A DNA stretch of 56,553 bases from Phycisphaerales bacterium (GTDB lineage Bacteria > Planctomycetota > Phycisphaerae > UBA1845 > Fen-1342): positions 1 to 56,553 of the forward strand of contig JALHJL010000042.1 in assembly GCA_022839625.1 (NCBI GenBank), read 5' to 3'. A program made the position numbers and the translations under genes. Below are positions 1-11,438 of this stretch, piece after piece. How positions within the stretch are numbered: position 1 is the first letter of the stretch; every line of letters begins with the position of its first letter. The notes below the pieces were generated by a model. The model saw only the letters and a list, made by a program, of their open reading frames with translations, searched no databases and was not told the DNA's origin.

Positions 1-1
1 C

Positions 2-783
2 GGCACGCCGCTGTATCCGGGCAGCTCGGGCGTTTCCGCGGGCGCTGCGTTCCGCGTGTACGTCTGGAGCGATCCGAACGGCGACGGCAACCCGAACGAT
101 GCGGTGTTCCTGGGTGAGGCGTCGGGCGTCGTGAGTGCGGGCAGCATCGACACGGATGTCTTGCAGTCAGTGGCAATCGATATTCCGATCCCGGCCAACC
201 TCAGCTTCTTCGTCGGTGCCTCGGTGGTCACGACCGGTGGAAACCCGGCCCCGATGGATGAGAACGGGTATCAGTATGGCCAGTCCTGGGTCGCGTTCAA
301 CGTGGTGCCGTTCAACCCGAACAACATCACTGCGAATCTGTACAAGATGAGCAACATCGGGTATCCGTGCAACTGGCTGCTCCGCGCCGAGGTTTCCTAC
401 GGCGCCCCGCCGAATGATTGCAACGAGAACGGGATTCCGGACGAGTGCGACATCAGGGCGGTTGCTGGCCGGACGAGTGCAGCAGCGACTGGAACCATAA
501 CGGCATCCCGGACGAGTGCGAGACGTGCGGCGATCTCGACAACGACGGGGACGTAGACCTCAGCGATTACTGGATCTTCTTCAGCGCGTATGGCACCTGC
601 GTGGGCGCGCCGGGCTACAACCCGCTGGCCGACCTGGACGGCGACGGCTGCGTCACGCTGGCCGACTACCATGCCTGGCGGATGTGCTACCTGATGGCGA
701 ATGGAAAGGAGTTTGTCGCACCCAAGCCGCAGCCGATGCCGTCGCCGGCGCGGGAGCGGCCTGGACCGGCGGTGAGTCCGTAG
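2..783 (+). pseudogene. Secreted dockerin-like protein, 3' part only, apparent frameshift
   Basis: The open frame runs in from the left edge, so the start and any signal peptide lie outside the window. The first part (to about 454) reads as a beta-rich extracellular domain and ends in DCNENGIPDECDI. The downstream frame, readable from 457, continues with the same repeat style (WNHNGIPDECE) and then two EF-hand-like calcium loops (DLDNDGDVDLSDY and DLDGDGCVTLADY), a dockerin type I arrangement. The two halves are in different frames, and loss of one base between 454 and 457 would explain it. It may be a true inactivated gene or a sequencing error. Such NGIPDEC repeats with a terminal dockerin are common in large secreted proteins of Planctomycetota. 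The last residues (about 30) are proline-rich and unlike a sorting signal. Confidence 0.7.
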
Positions 784-969
784 CCGTCCGTTGCGTGACG
801 CCGTAGCGTCCGATCCTCGCGGCTTCGCGATACTGCACCGCAAGCAGACGGCAAGCGGAGCGCATACGGTGGCGGACTGGCGGGGGGCAGGGTAGTGGTT
901 CGCCGTGCAGTGGCTCGCGAGAACGTGAACGCTCCCCGGGATCGTGCGCTGCGAATCGGGCCCGCCGAT

Positions 970-2085
970 TCAGCTCACCTCGGCCGCCCTCTGCTCGAGG
1001 CGCGGGAGAATCTGCTCACGCAGCGCATGGGCTTGCGGTGAGTCGGGATAGTGAGCGATCAGCTCGTTCGCGATGCGCAGCGCTTCGGACAGGCGGTGTT
1101 CCTTGATCAGCGTGCGGATTTCCGCTTCCATCTCCTGCCGCCTCTGAATCTCGGCGTTCGCCCGCACCGTGGGAAGTTGATTCCGCAGTTCCTGCGCCTC
1201 GGGCGAGCCCGGGAACCGCTCAATGACCCGCTGTACGAGTTGGAGCGCCTGGGCCCACTGCCGTCGATTGGTCGCGTCCTGCGCCTGCGCCATGAGCCGG
1301 GCCCGCTCCTCCGCGGTCGCCTTGTCGCGCGCCAGGGCGACGCGCCGCGCCAACTCGGCCACCTTCTCCGAGGCCGGGTGCCGTTGCCGCAGCGTGCGCA
1401 CCGTGTCCAGCGCCCGGTCCCAGGCGCCCAGGGCCGACAGATCATCCACCTCGCGCGTCGCCACGTTCAGATCGTGCGCCTCGAACTTGGCCCGCGCCTG
1501 CTCGATCTGCCCGGCCAGCGCATCCCAATGCGCGAGGGACGGGAAGCGCCGGCGAGCCCGCTGCAAACGCTGCTGCGCCTCCTGCAAGTTGTGCTCGCGC
1601 AGCAGGGCCGGGATGTCGTGCTCAAGCTGGTGAACCAGCTCCTCCGCCTCGTGCTTCAGACGCGCGGCCCGCTCCGGCTCGCTCAACAGCTCGATGTCGC
1701 GCAGCTCCCGCGTCAGGTGGACAAGCTCCTCCAGCCACTGCGCCTGCTGGTCTCCCTGCGAATCCGCGGCACGCCCACGCGCCGCGGGTGCCACGCCGCC
1801 GGCACCGGCCTCGATCCGCTCGAGCACCTGATGCAACCCGCGCGAAATCTCCGCCACACCCCACAACAGGACGCTGAAGCCCCAACCCGCCAGCAGCAGC
1901 CCCACCACCGCCACGAAGCTCGCCACGCTCGGCCGCGGCTGGGCCTGGACACTCAACTCCCAGAAACGGGCCAGCGCCCAGATGGTCGTGACGATGGCCA
2001 GCAGCACGCCGCTGACCGCCATCGCCGCGGCCGCCAGACGCCCGCGATTCATCTCGACCGGTACGCTGTCTCCGGGCTCTGCCAT
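970..2085 (-). CDS. Membrane-anchored coiled-coil / TPR-like protein
   Basis: A protein of 371 residues with two predicted membrane segments near the N terminus (about 17-39 and 55-79), followed by a long charged helical region to the C terminus. The helical part contains TPR-like pairs of helices (for example ALRIANELIAHYPDSPQA near the end), so it probably presents a cytoplasmic or periplasmic protein-interaction scaffold. The start at 2085 is chosen because GGAGG lies about 9 bases ahead; a longer reading frame to 2166 has no support. It is the last gene of a minus-strand group, 25 bases behind the DNA methyltransferase. No enzymatic motif is visible and the function is unknown. Confidence 0.7.
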   Translation of the reverse strand: MAEPGDSVPVEMNRGRLAAAAMAVSGVLLAIVTTIWALARFWELSVQAQPRPSVASFVAVVGLLLAGWGFSVLLWGVAEISRGLHQVLERIEAGAGGVAPAARGRAADSQGDQQAQWLEELVHLTRELRDIELLSEPERAARLKHEAEELVHQLEHDIPALLREHNLQEAQQRLQRARRRFPSLAHWDALAGQIEQARAKFEAHDLNVATREVDDLSALGAWDRALDTVRTLRQRHPASEKVAELARRVALARDKATAEERARLMAQAQDATNRRQWAQALQLVQRVIERFPGSPEAQELRNQLPTVRANAEIQRRQEMEAEIRTLIKEHRLSEALRIANELIAHYPDSPQAHALREQILPRLEQRAAEVS

Positions 2086-2110
2086 GGTTACGGACCTCCG
2101 TACGCAACCA

Positions 2111-3220
2111 TTATTTCCGCTGGTGGCCCAAAAAGCCACCGGCGTCGGCGAAGAGCAGCTCGCCATTCAGGCGACGCCGCTGGCGCGCGGTCTTGCGCAC
2201 GTAGCGCTTGCCCTCGGTGGTCCAGTGGTCGCGGGGCGTATAGGGGGTATCGTTGGGGAGCTTCGGCAGGACCTTGGTGGCCGCGACGCGCTCGAACTCG
2301 GCCCGGACGTCCGCGACGGAATAGGCGTGGCCCACGCGCTCGCTCAGCGACGCCGCAATCACGCGCAGCGCGACTTCGTTCGGCAGGAGGTTCGCGAGCG
2401 TGACCTTCGTCTCGCGGTAAAGCTGCATCAGCATTTCCGTGTGGAACGCCGGCCAGCACCCGTCCTGCGGTTTCGCCGAGCTATCGTCCGTGACGCCGCG
2501 GAGCCGCTCCCGCGTGTGTTTCGCGTACTCCGGCGAGATGTCGATGCCCACGTATCGCCGGCCAAGCCGCTTGGCCGCCGCCGCGGTCGTCCCGCTGCCC
2601 ACGAACGGATCGAGGACGATCTCCCCGGGATTGCTGCTGGCCATGATGATCCGCATGAGCAGCGCCTCGGGCATCTGGCAGCCGTGGAAGCCGGCCCGTT
2701 CGCGGAAGGTGCCGCACACGCGGGGGAACTCGTCCCACACGTCGTCAGGCAGCCGCCCCAGGGGATTGGCCCGCAAGTCCTGGTATTCGGTGTGCCGGGC
2801 GCTGGGGAAGCGGAGTTGCCGATCGTTGAAGGTGAAGACCTGGGCATCTTTGGTGAAGTAGAAGATGTGCGTGTGGGCGCGGCAGAACTTGGCCTTCATG
2901 TTCTGGCCGAACGTGTAACGCCAGATGATCCAGTTGCGCAGGTGCAGCCCCAGCTCTCGCCCGATGACGCGTACGTCCGCGGCGAAGTCATCGCCGATCG
3001 CGATGTAGAACGATCCGTCCGCCTTGAGTACCCGCCGGCACGCCGCCATCCAGTCGCGCGTCCAGGCGACGTACTCGGCGTTCGGCTTGTCGTCCACGTA
3101 GTTGTCATATACGTATCCGATGTTGAAGGGCGGGTCGGCAAAGGCGAGATCGACGCAGCCTTCGGGCCAACTGCTCAGCAGCTCGGCCGAGTCGCCACAA
3201 TATATTGTGTCTGGCTTCAC
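2111..3220 (-). CDS. Site-specific DNA methyltransferase (N4-cytosine or N6-adenine, beta-type order)
   Basis: A protein of 369 residues that transfers methyl from S-adenosylmethionine to an exocyclic amino group in DNA. The catalytic motif DPPF is at about 29-32 and the SAM-binding motif DPFVGSGTT at about 204-212, followed by GRRYVGID. Catalytic motif first and SAM motif second is the beta-class order, with the likely target-recognition region between (about 100-195). The C-terminal 110 residues are an extra basic extension. The start is GTG with GGTGAG a few bases upstream. No restriction enzyme is adjacent; the neighbours are a Mut7-C protein (gap 21 bases) and a membrane protein (gap 25 bases), so it looks like a solitary methyltransferase. 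The target sequence cannot be read from the protein. Confidence 0.88.
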   Translation of the reverse strand: MKPDTIYCGDSAELLSSWPEGCVDLAFADPPFNIGYVYDNYVDDKPNAEYVAWTRDWMAACRRVLKADGSFYIAIGDDFAADVRVIGRELGLHLRNWIIWRYTFGQNMKAKFCRAHTHIFYFTKDAQVFTFNDRQLRFPSARHTEYQDLRANPLGRLPDDVWDEFPRVCGTFRERAGFHGCQMPEALLMRIIMASSNPGEIVLDPFVGSGTTAAAAKRLGRRYVGIDISPEYAKHTRERLRGVTDDSSAKPQDGCWPAFHTEMLMQLYRETKVTLANLLPNEVALRVIAASLSERVGHAYSVADVRAEFERVAATKVLPKLPNDTPYTPRDHWTTEGKRYVRKTARQRRRLNGELLFADAGGFLGHQRK

Positions 3221-3241
3221 GTTCTCACCCTCTATGTTGGG

Positions 3242-3787
3242 CTACGACGGATTCTCCCCAAAAGCATCCCTCGCAGTCAAGCCATCTTCGCCGTGCGCGG
3301 TGCCGGAACCAATCCTCTCCCGCACCGCCCGGATTCGGCGCCAGTGTGTCCCTTCCCAGAACACATGGCCGCAAAGCCTGCACCGGTAGAACTCCGTCGC
3401 CCAGACGAGGCTTCGCGCCGGCACGACATCGCCCACTTCAGCCCGCGCGACCGCCCGCAACTCGCCGTTGCAGAGCGTGCAGCGCGGAAACCCGACCGGC
3501 AATCCGAGCGCGCGCACGACGAATAGCAACTGCTCCAGGAGCTTCAGCCCGACGGGCAACCGTAAGCCGCGCAGCTCACCCGTCGTAAACACCCTTCTCT
3601 CAAAGAGCTTACCGTCTGACGACAGCACAACCCGTCCTTCCGCCAAAGCATGTTCGACGAGCGCGCCGTCCTCGATCCCCGGCGTGTACGTCGCATCCAC
3701 CCCGAGCACGCGCAGCCAGCGGGCCACGCCGCCGCACATGGCGTCGCAGGCAACCTTCTGCCGATACTCTGTCGATGGCTGGCCCAC
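3242..3787 (-). CDS. Mut7-C RNase-domain protein (PIN-like fold with zinc ribbon)
   Basis: A protein of 181 residues resembling the Mut7-C family, predicted ribonucleases with a PIN-like fold and a C-terminal zinc ribbon. Visible family features are the early acidic motif CDAMCGGVARWLRVLG (Asp about 15), VVLSSDGKL with a second conserved Asp (about 58), and two CxxC pairs (CTLC and CRLC) that would bind zinc. It is the first gene of a minus-strand group leading to the DNA methyltransferase and faces away from ppdK, with about 130 bases between the two starts. The family is poorly characterised and its RNA substrate is unknown. The start at 3787 is the first in-frame ATG; no clear ribosome-binding site decides it. 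Confidence 0.8.
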   Translation of the reverse strand: MGQPSTEYRQKVACDAMCGGVARWLRVLGVDATYTPGIEDGALVEHALAEGRVVLSSDGKLFERRVFTTGELRGLRLPVGLKLLEQLLFVVRALGLPVGFPRCTLCNGELRAVARAEVGDVVPARSLVWATEFYRCRLCGHVFWEGTHWRRIRAVRERIGSGTAHGEDGLTARDAFGENPS

Positions 3788-3915
3788 AATGTCATTCTAC
3801 GGTCGCACAGCCATGGGAGGGCTGGTCGAAGTCGGCTTTTCGTCTATGATTCGGGACTTGTTTTTTCCTGCCGGCCGCGGCGCGGGCGGCAACCGCTTGT
3901 GAGGAAACGGACGCC

Positions 3916-6738
<2,823 letters not shown>

Positions 6739-6864
6739 CGGCGGCGGTCGAGCGCGCGGGGCCGGACTCGGCCGCGTGCGCGCCTGCCGCGCGGCCGTGG
6801 CGTGGGCGGCGGCTACCATCAGGCATGGCTGCACCTCGGTGCGGCCTCGTTGTGAGGAGAGCCC

Positions 6865-7527
6865 GTGTCTACACGCACGTTAGCGGTGACGGACGAAATC
6901 CAGGATTACCTCGCCCGGGTCACCGTGCGCGAGCCGGAGCCTTTCCGCCGGCTGCGGGCGGAGACGGCGACGATGGAAAACGCCGGCATGCAGATCGCGC
7001 CGGAGCAGGGCCAGTTCATGGCGCTGCTCGTCGAGCTGCTCGGTGCGCGGCGCGCACTCGAGATCGGCACGTTCACCGGCTACAGCGCGCTGTGGGTTGC
7101 GACGGCCCTGCCGCCCGGCGGCCGGTTGGTCTGTTGCGACATCGAGCGCGCCTGGACCGACATCGCCCAGCGGTACTGGGCCGAGGCGGGCGTGGCCGGC
7201 AAGATCGACCTGCGGCTCGGGCCGGCCCTGGATACTCTCGACGCGCTGCTCGCCGAGGGCGCCGCCGGCACGTTTGACTTCGCGTTCATCGACGCCGACA
7301 AGCCGAACTACGACAACTACTATGAGCGGGCGCTGCGGTTGCTGCGGAGCGGCGGTCTCGTTGCGCTTGACAACGCCCTCAGCGATGGCCGCGTGGCCGC
7401 GCCGCGGCCCGATGACCCGAAAGCCCGCGCCATGGACCAGCTCAACCGGAAGATTTGTCAGGATGAACGGGTCACGTGCAGCCTGGTGCCGATTGCTGAC
7501 GGCTTGATGCTCGCGCGAAAGCGGTAG
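6865..7527 (+). CDS. SAM-dependent O-methyltransferase (catechol O-methyltransferase-like, family 3)
   Basis: A 220-residue soluble enzyme of the O-methyltransferase family 3 (COMT/CCoAOMT-like). The SAM-binding site is seen as LEIGTFTGYSALWVA (about 66-80) and the metal-binding region as FIDADKPNYDNYYE, with LDNALSDG further on. These enzymes methylate a hydroxyl of small phenolic or other acceptors in a metal-dependent way; the acceptor here is unknown. The start is a GTG preceded by TGAGGAGA at a good distance. It lies 126 bases after ppdK on the same strand, probably separately transcribed, and nothing in the neighbourhood hints at a pathway. Confidence 0.9.
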   Translation: MSTRTLAVTDEIQDYLARVTVREPEPFRRLRAETATMENAGMQIAPEQGQFMALLVELLGARRALEIGTFTGYSALWVATALPPGGRLVCCDIERAWTDIAQRYWAEAGVAGKIDLRLGPALDTLDALLAEGAAGTFDFAFIDADKPNYDNYYERALRLLRSGGLVALDNALSDGRVAAPRPDDPKARAMDQLNRKICQDERVTCSLVPIADGLMLARKR

Positions 7528-7697
7528 CCAGGACCTGCCCGCAGGCGCATTCCGCCATCCGGGCCACTCGGTCGCGCGACGTGCACAACCGCATGCCGCC
7601 GCCGATCGCCCACGTGTCCGGCCCCCTACGGCCGCAGTATCATGTCCCCGACTGCGACGGGCGAGATGCCCGAATCGCCCCGAAGGAGGGCCTGCGG

Positions 7698-8348
7698 GTG
7701 TTGGCTGTGCTGCTCATCGCCGGGGCGTACTTGTTAGGCGCGGTGCCCTTCAGCCTGCTGATCGGCCTGGCGCGAGGCGTGGACATCCGCCGGCATGGCA
7801 GCCACAACATCGGCGCCACCAACCTCGGCCGCGTCGTCGGCCGCAAGTGGGGCTTTCTAGGGCTTGCCCTCGACATCCTGAAGGGCCTCGCCCCCACGCT
7901 CACCGCCTCACTTCTCCTGCCCGGAGCAGATGGCGACCTGCGTCGCCAGGCAGTGCTGCTCACGGTCGCACTGGCCGCCGTACTCGGGCACGTGTTCCCG
8001 GTGTATCTCGGATTCCGCGGCGGCAAGGGCGTCGCGACCACTGTCGGAGTCGCCCTCGGCATCTGGCCGCACTTCACCGTGGCGATGGCGGCGGCGCTGC
8101 CCATCTACGCCGTGGTGCGGTTCAGCGCCCGCGCGGTCTCCGCCGGCTCGCTCGCCCTGGCGATCGCCTTCCCCGCCGCGCTCTTCGGCTACACGCGGCT
8201 GAGAGGTGCTTCGCTCGAAAGCTGCTGGCTTTTGCTGAGCGTGGCCGCGCTGCTCGGCGCACTGATCATCGTACGCCATCGCGAGAACATCGTGCGCCTG
8301 CTGCGCGGCCAGGAGCTGCGCATCGACAGAAAGCCCGGCGCAGACTAG
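7698..8348 (+). CDS. plsY: Acyl-phosphate:glycerol-3-phosphate acyltransferase
   Basis: An integral membrane enzyme of about 216 residues that moves an acyl group from acyl-phosphate to glycerol-3-phosphate, the first step of phospholipid synthesis. PlsY motifs are present: GSHNIGATNLGRVVG and FRGGKGVATTVG, with five or more hydrophobic segments between. The reading frame is open from 7581, but the extra 39 residues are polar and unlike PlsY; AAGGAGG at 7683-7689 lies about 8 bases before the GTG at 7698, so that start is taken. It ends 79 bases before the convergent ABC ATPase gene. Confidence 0.94.
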   Translation: MLAVLLIAGAYLLGAVPFSLLIGLARGVDIRRHGSHNIGATNLGRVVGRKWGFLGLALDILKGLAPTLTASLLLPGADGDLRRQAVLLTVALAAVLGHVFPVYLGFRGGKGVATTVGVALGIWPHFTVAMAAALPIYAVVRFSARAVSAGSLALAIAFPAALFGYTRLRGASLESCWLLLSVAALLGALIIVRHRENIVRLLRGQELRIDRKPGAD

Positions 8349-8427
8349 ACCCCTCGGCTTCAGCCTGCTGCGGCCGACCTCCCGGCCGGCCGGCCTGGTC
8401 CGCCGTTATGAGGCGATTCGAAGCGCT

Positions 8428-9222
8428 CTAGCCAACACGCCACCACGCCGGCAGTACGAGGCGCCGGCCTTCCGGCGTTACCGCCTCCCCAAACACGTCG
8501 CCATATGTCGCGCCCAGCACCTCCGGGGTCAGTATCCGCTCGGCCAGCCCGTCCGCAACGACGCAGCCCTCGCGCAGCGCGATCACGCGCCCACCCAGCG
8601 CCGCGGGCAACTGCAAGTCATGACTGACAACGAGAAGCCCCCGGCCGCCGGCGTGCCACTCGCGCAAGATGCCCAGTAGCTCGAGCTGATAAGCCGGATC
8701 GAGGGCGGTGTTCGGCTCATCAAGCAACAACATCCGGGCGTCTTGCGCAATCGCAGCCGCCAGCAGCGCCTTCCGCCGCTCCCCACCGCTGATCGCGTCG
8801 AACCGCCGGTCTGCCAGCTCGACGAGCCCACAGCGCGCCAGTGCCGACTGCACGGCACGTTCATCCGCCTTCGACAACTGCCCGAGCGACCTGATGTACG
8901 CATAGCGCCCGCCGGTTACGACGTCGCGCACCCGCAGAGGCGGGCAGCCCTCGATCACCTGCGGGACATACGCGAGCAGTTGGGCACGCGCTCGAGCCTG
9001 CCACCGGTGAATCTCCCGGCCGCCGAGCCGGACGGTACCGGCCGCCAGGGGGAGCAAGCCAGCGAGCGCCAGCAGCAGGGTCGTCTTCCCGGCACCGTTC
9101 GGTCCCGCAATGCAGACGCACTCATCCGCCAGGATGGTGAGCGTCACTTCGGATAGCGCTCGACGGGAGCCCCGGCGAACCGCCAGGCGTTCGCAGCAGA
9201 GGCGCAGCGGCTGGTCGCCCAT
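8428..9222 (-). CDS. ABC transporter ATP-binding protein (iron-siderophore/cobalamin type)
   Basis: A 264-residue ATPase subunit. Walker A (GPNGAGKTT), the Q-loop (AYVPQV), the signature (ISGGERRKAL), Walker B (MLLLDEPNTALD) and the switch His (VSHDLQ) are all present. The layout and sequence resemble FecE/BtuD-type subunits that power uptake of metal chelates or vitamin B12. The start at 9222 (MGDQPLRL) is preferred over the longer frame because it leaves 10 bases between this gene and the stop of the substrate-binding protein. It is the last gene of the operon. The BtuC/FecD-like permease normally found with this pair is not in the window. Confidence 0.9.
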   Translation of the reverse strand: MGDQPLRLCCERLAVRRGSRRALSEVTLTILADECVCIAGPNGAGKTTLLLALAGLLPLAAGTVRLGGREIHRWQARARAQLLAYVPQVIEGCPPLRVRDVVTGGRYAYIRSLGQLSKADERAVQSALARCGLVELADRRFDAISGGERRKALLAAAIAQDARMLLLDEPNTALDPAYQLELLGILREWHAGGRGLLVVSHDLQLPAALGGRVIALREGCVVADGLAERILTPEVLGATYGDVFGEAVTPEGRRLVLPAWWRVG

Positions 9223-9232
9223 GTCGGGCGTG

Positions 9233-10231
9233 CTACTCGCTCTCTCCACGGTGGATGAGCTCACAAAGGGCCTCGAACGTGCGGGCGATTCGGGGGCCGA
9301 GCACGAAGTGCTGCGGGCCGACGAGAGTGTACACGCGGCCGGCGGCAACGGCCTTGAGGTCGCCGACCTTCGCCCAGATTCGCAGCGCGTCAGCGTCGCC
9401 CAGCGGCCGCGCCGCCGCGTCGGGCACGAGCTCGACGATCACGTCCGGATCGGCGTGCAGGACGGCCTCCAGGGTCACCGATGAGAACGGCCTGCTTCCG
9501 GGAGGAAGCGCGTTTGCGTGACCTCCTAGATGGAGAAGGTCATCGTAGAACGAGCCTGGGCCGGCCGCATCCACTGGCCCCGGCGGGTCGCGCAGCGGTG
9601 CGGTGGCGATCAGCACCCGCTCGCTCGGCCCGGCCGCGAACCGTGCCGCAACCGCGCCCAAGTCGGCGCGCACCGCCGCAATCAGGCCGTCGGCGGTTTG
9701 CGGACGGCCGCAAAGTTCACCCACTCGCCTGATCCCCTCGTAAAGGTCGTTCAGGCTTACGTCGGGGACGGTCTCGAATCGCACGCCGAGCCGCGCGATA
9801 CGATCCGTAATGGCCCGGCTCGTCCCCGAAACAAGAACCATGTCAGGCGCCAAGCCAAGCAACGTCTCCACGTTCAGGTCGTTGAGCGCGCCGATCGACG
9901 TAACACTAGCAACCGCCGGTGGGTAGGTGCAGTATCGCGTCCGGCCAACGAGGCAGCGCGCCAGCCCGAGCGCACAGCAAGTCTCGGTAGCACTTGGGGC
10001 AGTGCTCAGGATGCGCTGGCAGGCCTTGTCGGCTTCTTCCGCCGCCAACTTAGGATCAATGACGTAGTCGCGGAGGATGCTCGCTGGGGTCGCCTGGCGT
10101 TCCTGGCTATCGGGGGGCGCACGACCGCCGGGAGTGCGCGGCCCACAGGCGGGAAGCGCGATAGCTACTGCGAGTATCCAAACAAGTGTCCGGGCGCCCC
10201 GCGCGCTCGCCGCCGCACAGCGTGCCTTCAC
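9233..10231 (-). CDS. Periplasmic substrate-binding lipoprotein, BtuF/FecB-like
   Basis: About 332 residues. The N terminus has a lipoprotein signal: a hydrophobic stretch ending in the lipobox LPAC, so it is probably anchored to a membrane. The body matches periplasmic binding proteins of the iron-siderophore/cobalamin class (RILSTAPSATE, IGALNDLNVETLLGLAPDMV, and later LHADPDVIVELVP). The GTG start at 10231 overlaps the TGA of the previous gene (GTGA), which indicates translational coupling; the frame is open further upstream but that part overlaps the other gene. The ligand cannot be told from sequence. It should deliver substrate to a permease that is absent from this locus. Confidence 0.88.
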   Translation of the reverse strand: MKARCAAASARGARTLVWILAVAIALPACGPRTPGGRAPPDSQERQATPASILRDYVIDPKLAAEEADKACQRILSTAPSATETCCALGLARCLVGRTRYCTYPPAVASVTSIGALNDLNVETLLGLAPDMVLVSGTSRAITDRIARLGVRFETVPDVSLNDLYEGIRRVGELCGRPQTADGLIAAVRADLGAVAARFAAGPSERVLIATAPLRDPPGPVDAAGPGSFYDDLLHLGGHANALPPGSRPFSSVTLEAVLHADPDVIVELVPDAAARPLGDADALRIWAKVGDLKAVAAGRVYTLVGPQHFVLGPRIARTFEALCELIHRGESE

Positions 10232-10740
10232 CGCGGGTTCTCCGGCAGTTCTGGCGGCATTCGCTTGGCAATGAAGCCCGCGAGCAACGCCGAGTGCGCT
10301 TGGCTGCCCCAGGATGCGTCGGGACCGAATATCTCGATCAGCAGCCGCCCCCACTGTAGCAGCACTCCGCCTTCTATCCAGCAGCCGGTGTCCCCGTATT
10401 GAAACGCCGCGGCCTCCGCGGGCTGAAGCTTGGCAAAGGCCCGCTGGGCTTCCTGGCTTGATCGGAGTGCAAAGCAGCGCACCTTCAGGCAGCGGTTCGC
10501 GCCCTCCTCGTGCGTATAGACCGCCAGCCACACGTGCTGTGGTGCAAAGGCCTGCCAGGTAGCCGCATCTGCCCCTAGCCCATCGATTGCTTCTTCGATG
10601 CTGCCGGTCCAGACCTCGTCCTGGAGCACCCAGGGAGCTGCGACCGATCCTGGCGGGAAGACGTCCTTCAGTGAGTTACCGGTCGCTGCACACCCAGCCA
10701 GCAGCACAAGCAGGCAATGACTGAGCGCGTGCCAGGTCAC
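10228..10740 (-). CDS. Small lipoprotein of unknown function
   Basis: A 170-residue protein with a lipoprotein signal (LLVLLAGC, cysteine at about 17) and a compact globular domain rich in aromatic residues. The pattern of the body (IEEAIDGLGADAATW, QHVWLAVYTHEEG, GGVLLQWGRLLIEI) recalls a family of uncharacterised planctomycete and acidobacterial lipoproteins with a DUF6599-like fold, but this is a tentative resemblance. It is coupled on both sides: its GTG start overlaps the stop of the MBL hydrolase gene, and its stop overlaps the start of the substrate-binding lipoprotein gene. That argues for a role with the uptake system, perhaps at the outer or inner membrane. Confidence 0.7.
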   Translation of the reverse strand: MTWHALSHCLLVLLAGCAATGNSLKDVFPPGSVAAPWVLQDEVWTGSIEEAIDGLGADAATWQAFAPQHVWLAVYTHEEGANRCLKVRCFALRSSQEAQRAFAKLQPAEAAAFQYGDTGCWIEGGVLLQWGRLLIEIFGPDASWGSQAHSALLAGFIAKRMPPELPENPR

Positions 10741-11402
10741 TCGCGGTCCTCGTCAAGGAACGGGTTGGTTTCCCGTTCGTCGCCAATCGTGGTTGCTGGG
10801 CCGTGCCCAGAGTACACCACCGTTGCATCAGGCAGCGTCAGGAGGTTTCGCCAGATGTTGTCAAGGAGCCGCTTACCTGAACTGCCAGGGAAATCTGAGC
10901 GCCCGATGCTACCTGCGAACAAGGCGTCGCCCGTAAGGACAACGCCAGCAGCCTCACAGTAGAACGCCAAGCCCGCCGGTGAGTGACCACTTACATCCAA
11001 GACGCGCCAGGAAAGCGAGCCAAGTTGGAGCTCATCACCAGGCGCAAGCAGCCGCTCCGCCGGTGCTGTTGTGACCTTGAACCCAAACGGCAGTGATAGG
11101 TTTGCGGCTGCGTCCAACAGCATGTGTTCCTCCCCGCGCGGTGCCCAGCACGCGGTGCCCGTGAACTCCTTCCGTAGCGCCTCAACGCCTGCCATGTGGT
11201 CGGCGTGACAGTGGGTCAGCAACAGTGCACGTACCGTGAGCCCTCTACCCCTCACTGCCTTCACGACCTCCGATGTCTGCGGCGGGAGCCCCGGATCGAC
11301 AACCCAACTATCCGACGACCCATTCGTCCAGAGCAGATAGGCGTTTTCCTGGAACATGGGCTCCACGAAGACTTCAAGATTAAGCGCACCATGGATCCTC
11401 AT
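10737..11402 (-). CDS. MBL-fold metallo-hydrolase (glyoxalase II-like)
   Basis: A 221-residue member of the metallo-beta-lactamase superfamily. The metal-binding signature THCHADHMAG is present, followed by conserved His/Asp positions (DVSGHSPAGL, LTGDALFAGSIGR, YSGHGPATTI). The arrangement matches small glyoxalase II-like hydrolases that cleave thioesters, but the substrate is unknown. ATG codons at 11402 and 11411 are both possible. The 11402 start is chosen because a promoter-like -10 element ends seven bases before it, which would give a leaderless transcript. It heads an operon in which each gene overlaps the next by four bases, ending in the ABC ATPase. Confidence 0.85.
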   Translation of the reverse strand: MRIHGALNLEVFVEPMFQENAYLLWTNGSSDSWVVDPGLPPQTSEVVKAVRGRGLTVRALLLTHCHADHMAGVEALRKEFTGTACWAPRGEEHMLLDAAANLSLPFGFKVTTAPAERLLAPGDELQLGSLSWRVLDVSGHSPAGLAFYCEAAGVVLTGDALFAGSIGRSDFPGSSGKRLLDNIWRNLLTLPDATVVYSGHGPATTIGDERETNPFLDEDRE

Positions 11403-11409
11403 ACGAGCC

Positions 11410-11438
11410 ATTGTACGTGATGCGAAGGTAGCGCGCAA
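11410..11438 (-). promoter_or_regulatory. Probable sigma-70-type promoter of the MBL hydrolase operon
   Basis: Read on the minus strand, TTGCGC (11433-11438) is followed by a 17-base spacer and TACAAT (11410-11415). The ATG at 11402 begins seven bases after the -10 element, so transcription would start at or next to the start codon. Confidence 0.5.

Noticed and set aside
1051..2403. Long open frame on the plus strand opposite the membrane protein and the methyltransferase gene
   Set aside because: Arg/Leu/Pro-rich shadow of genuine minus-strand genes in GC-rich DNA; no motif.
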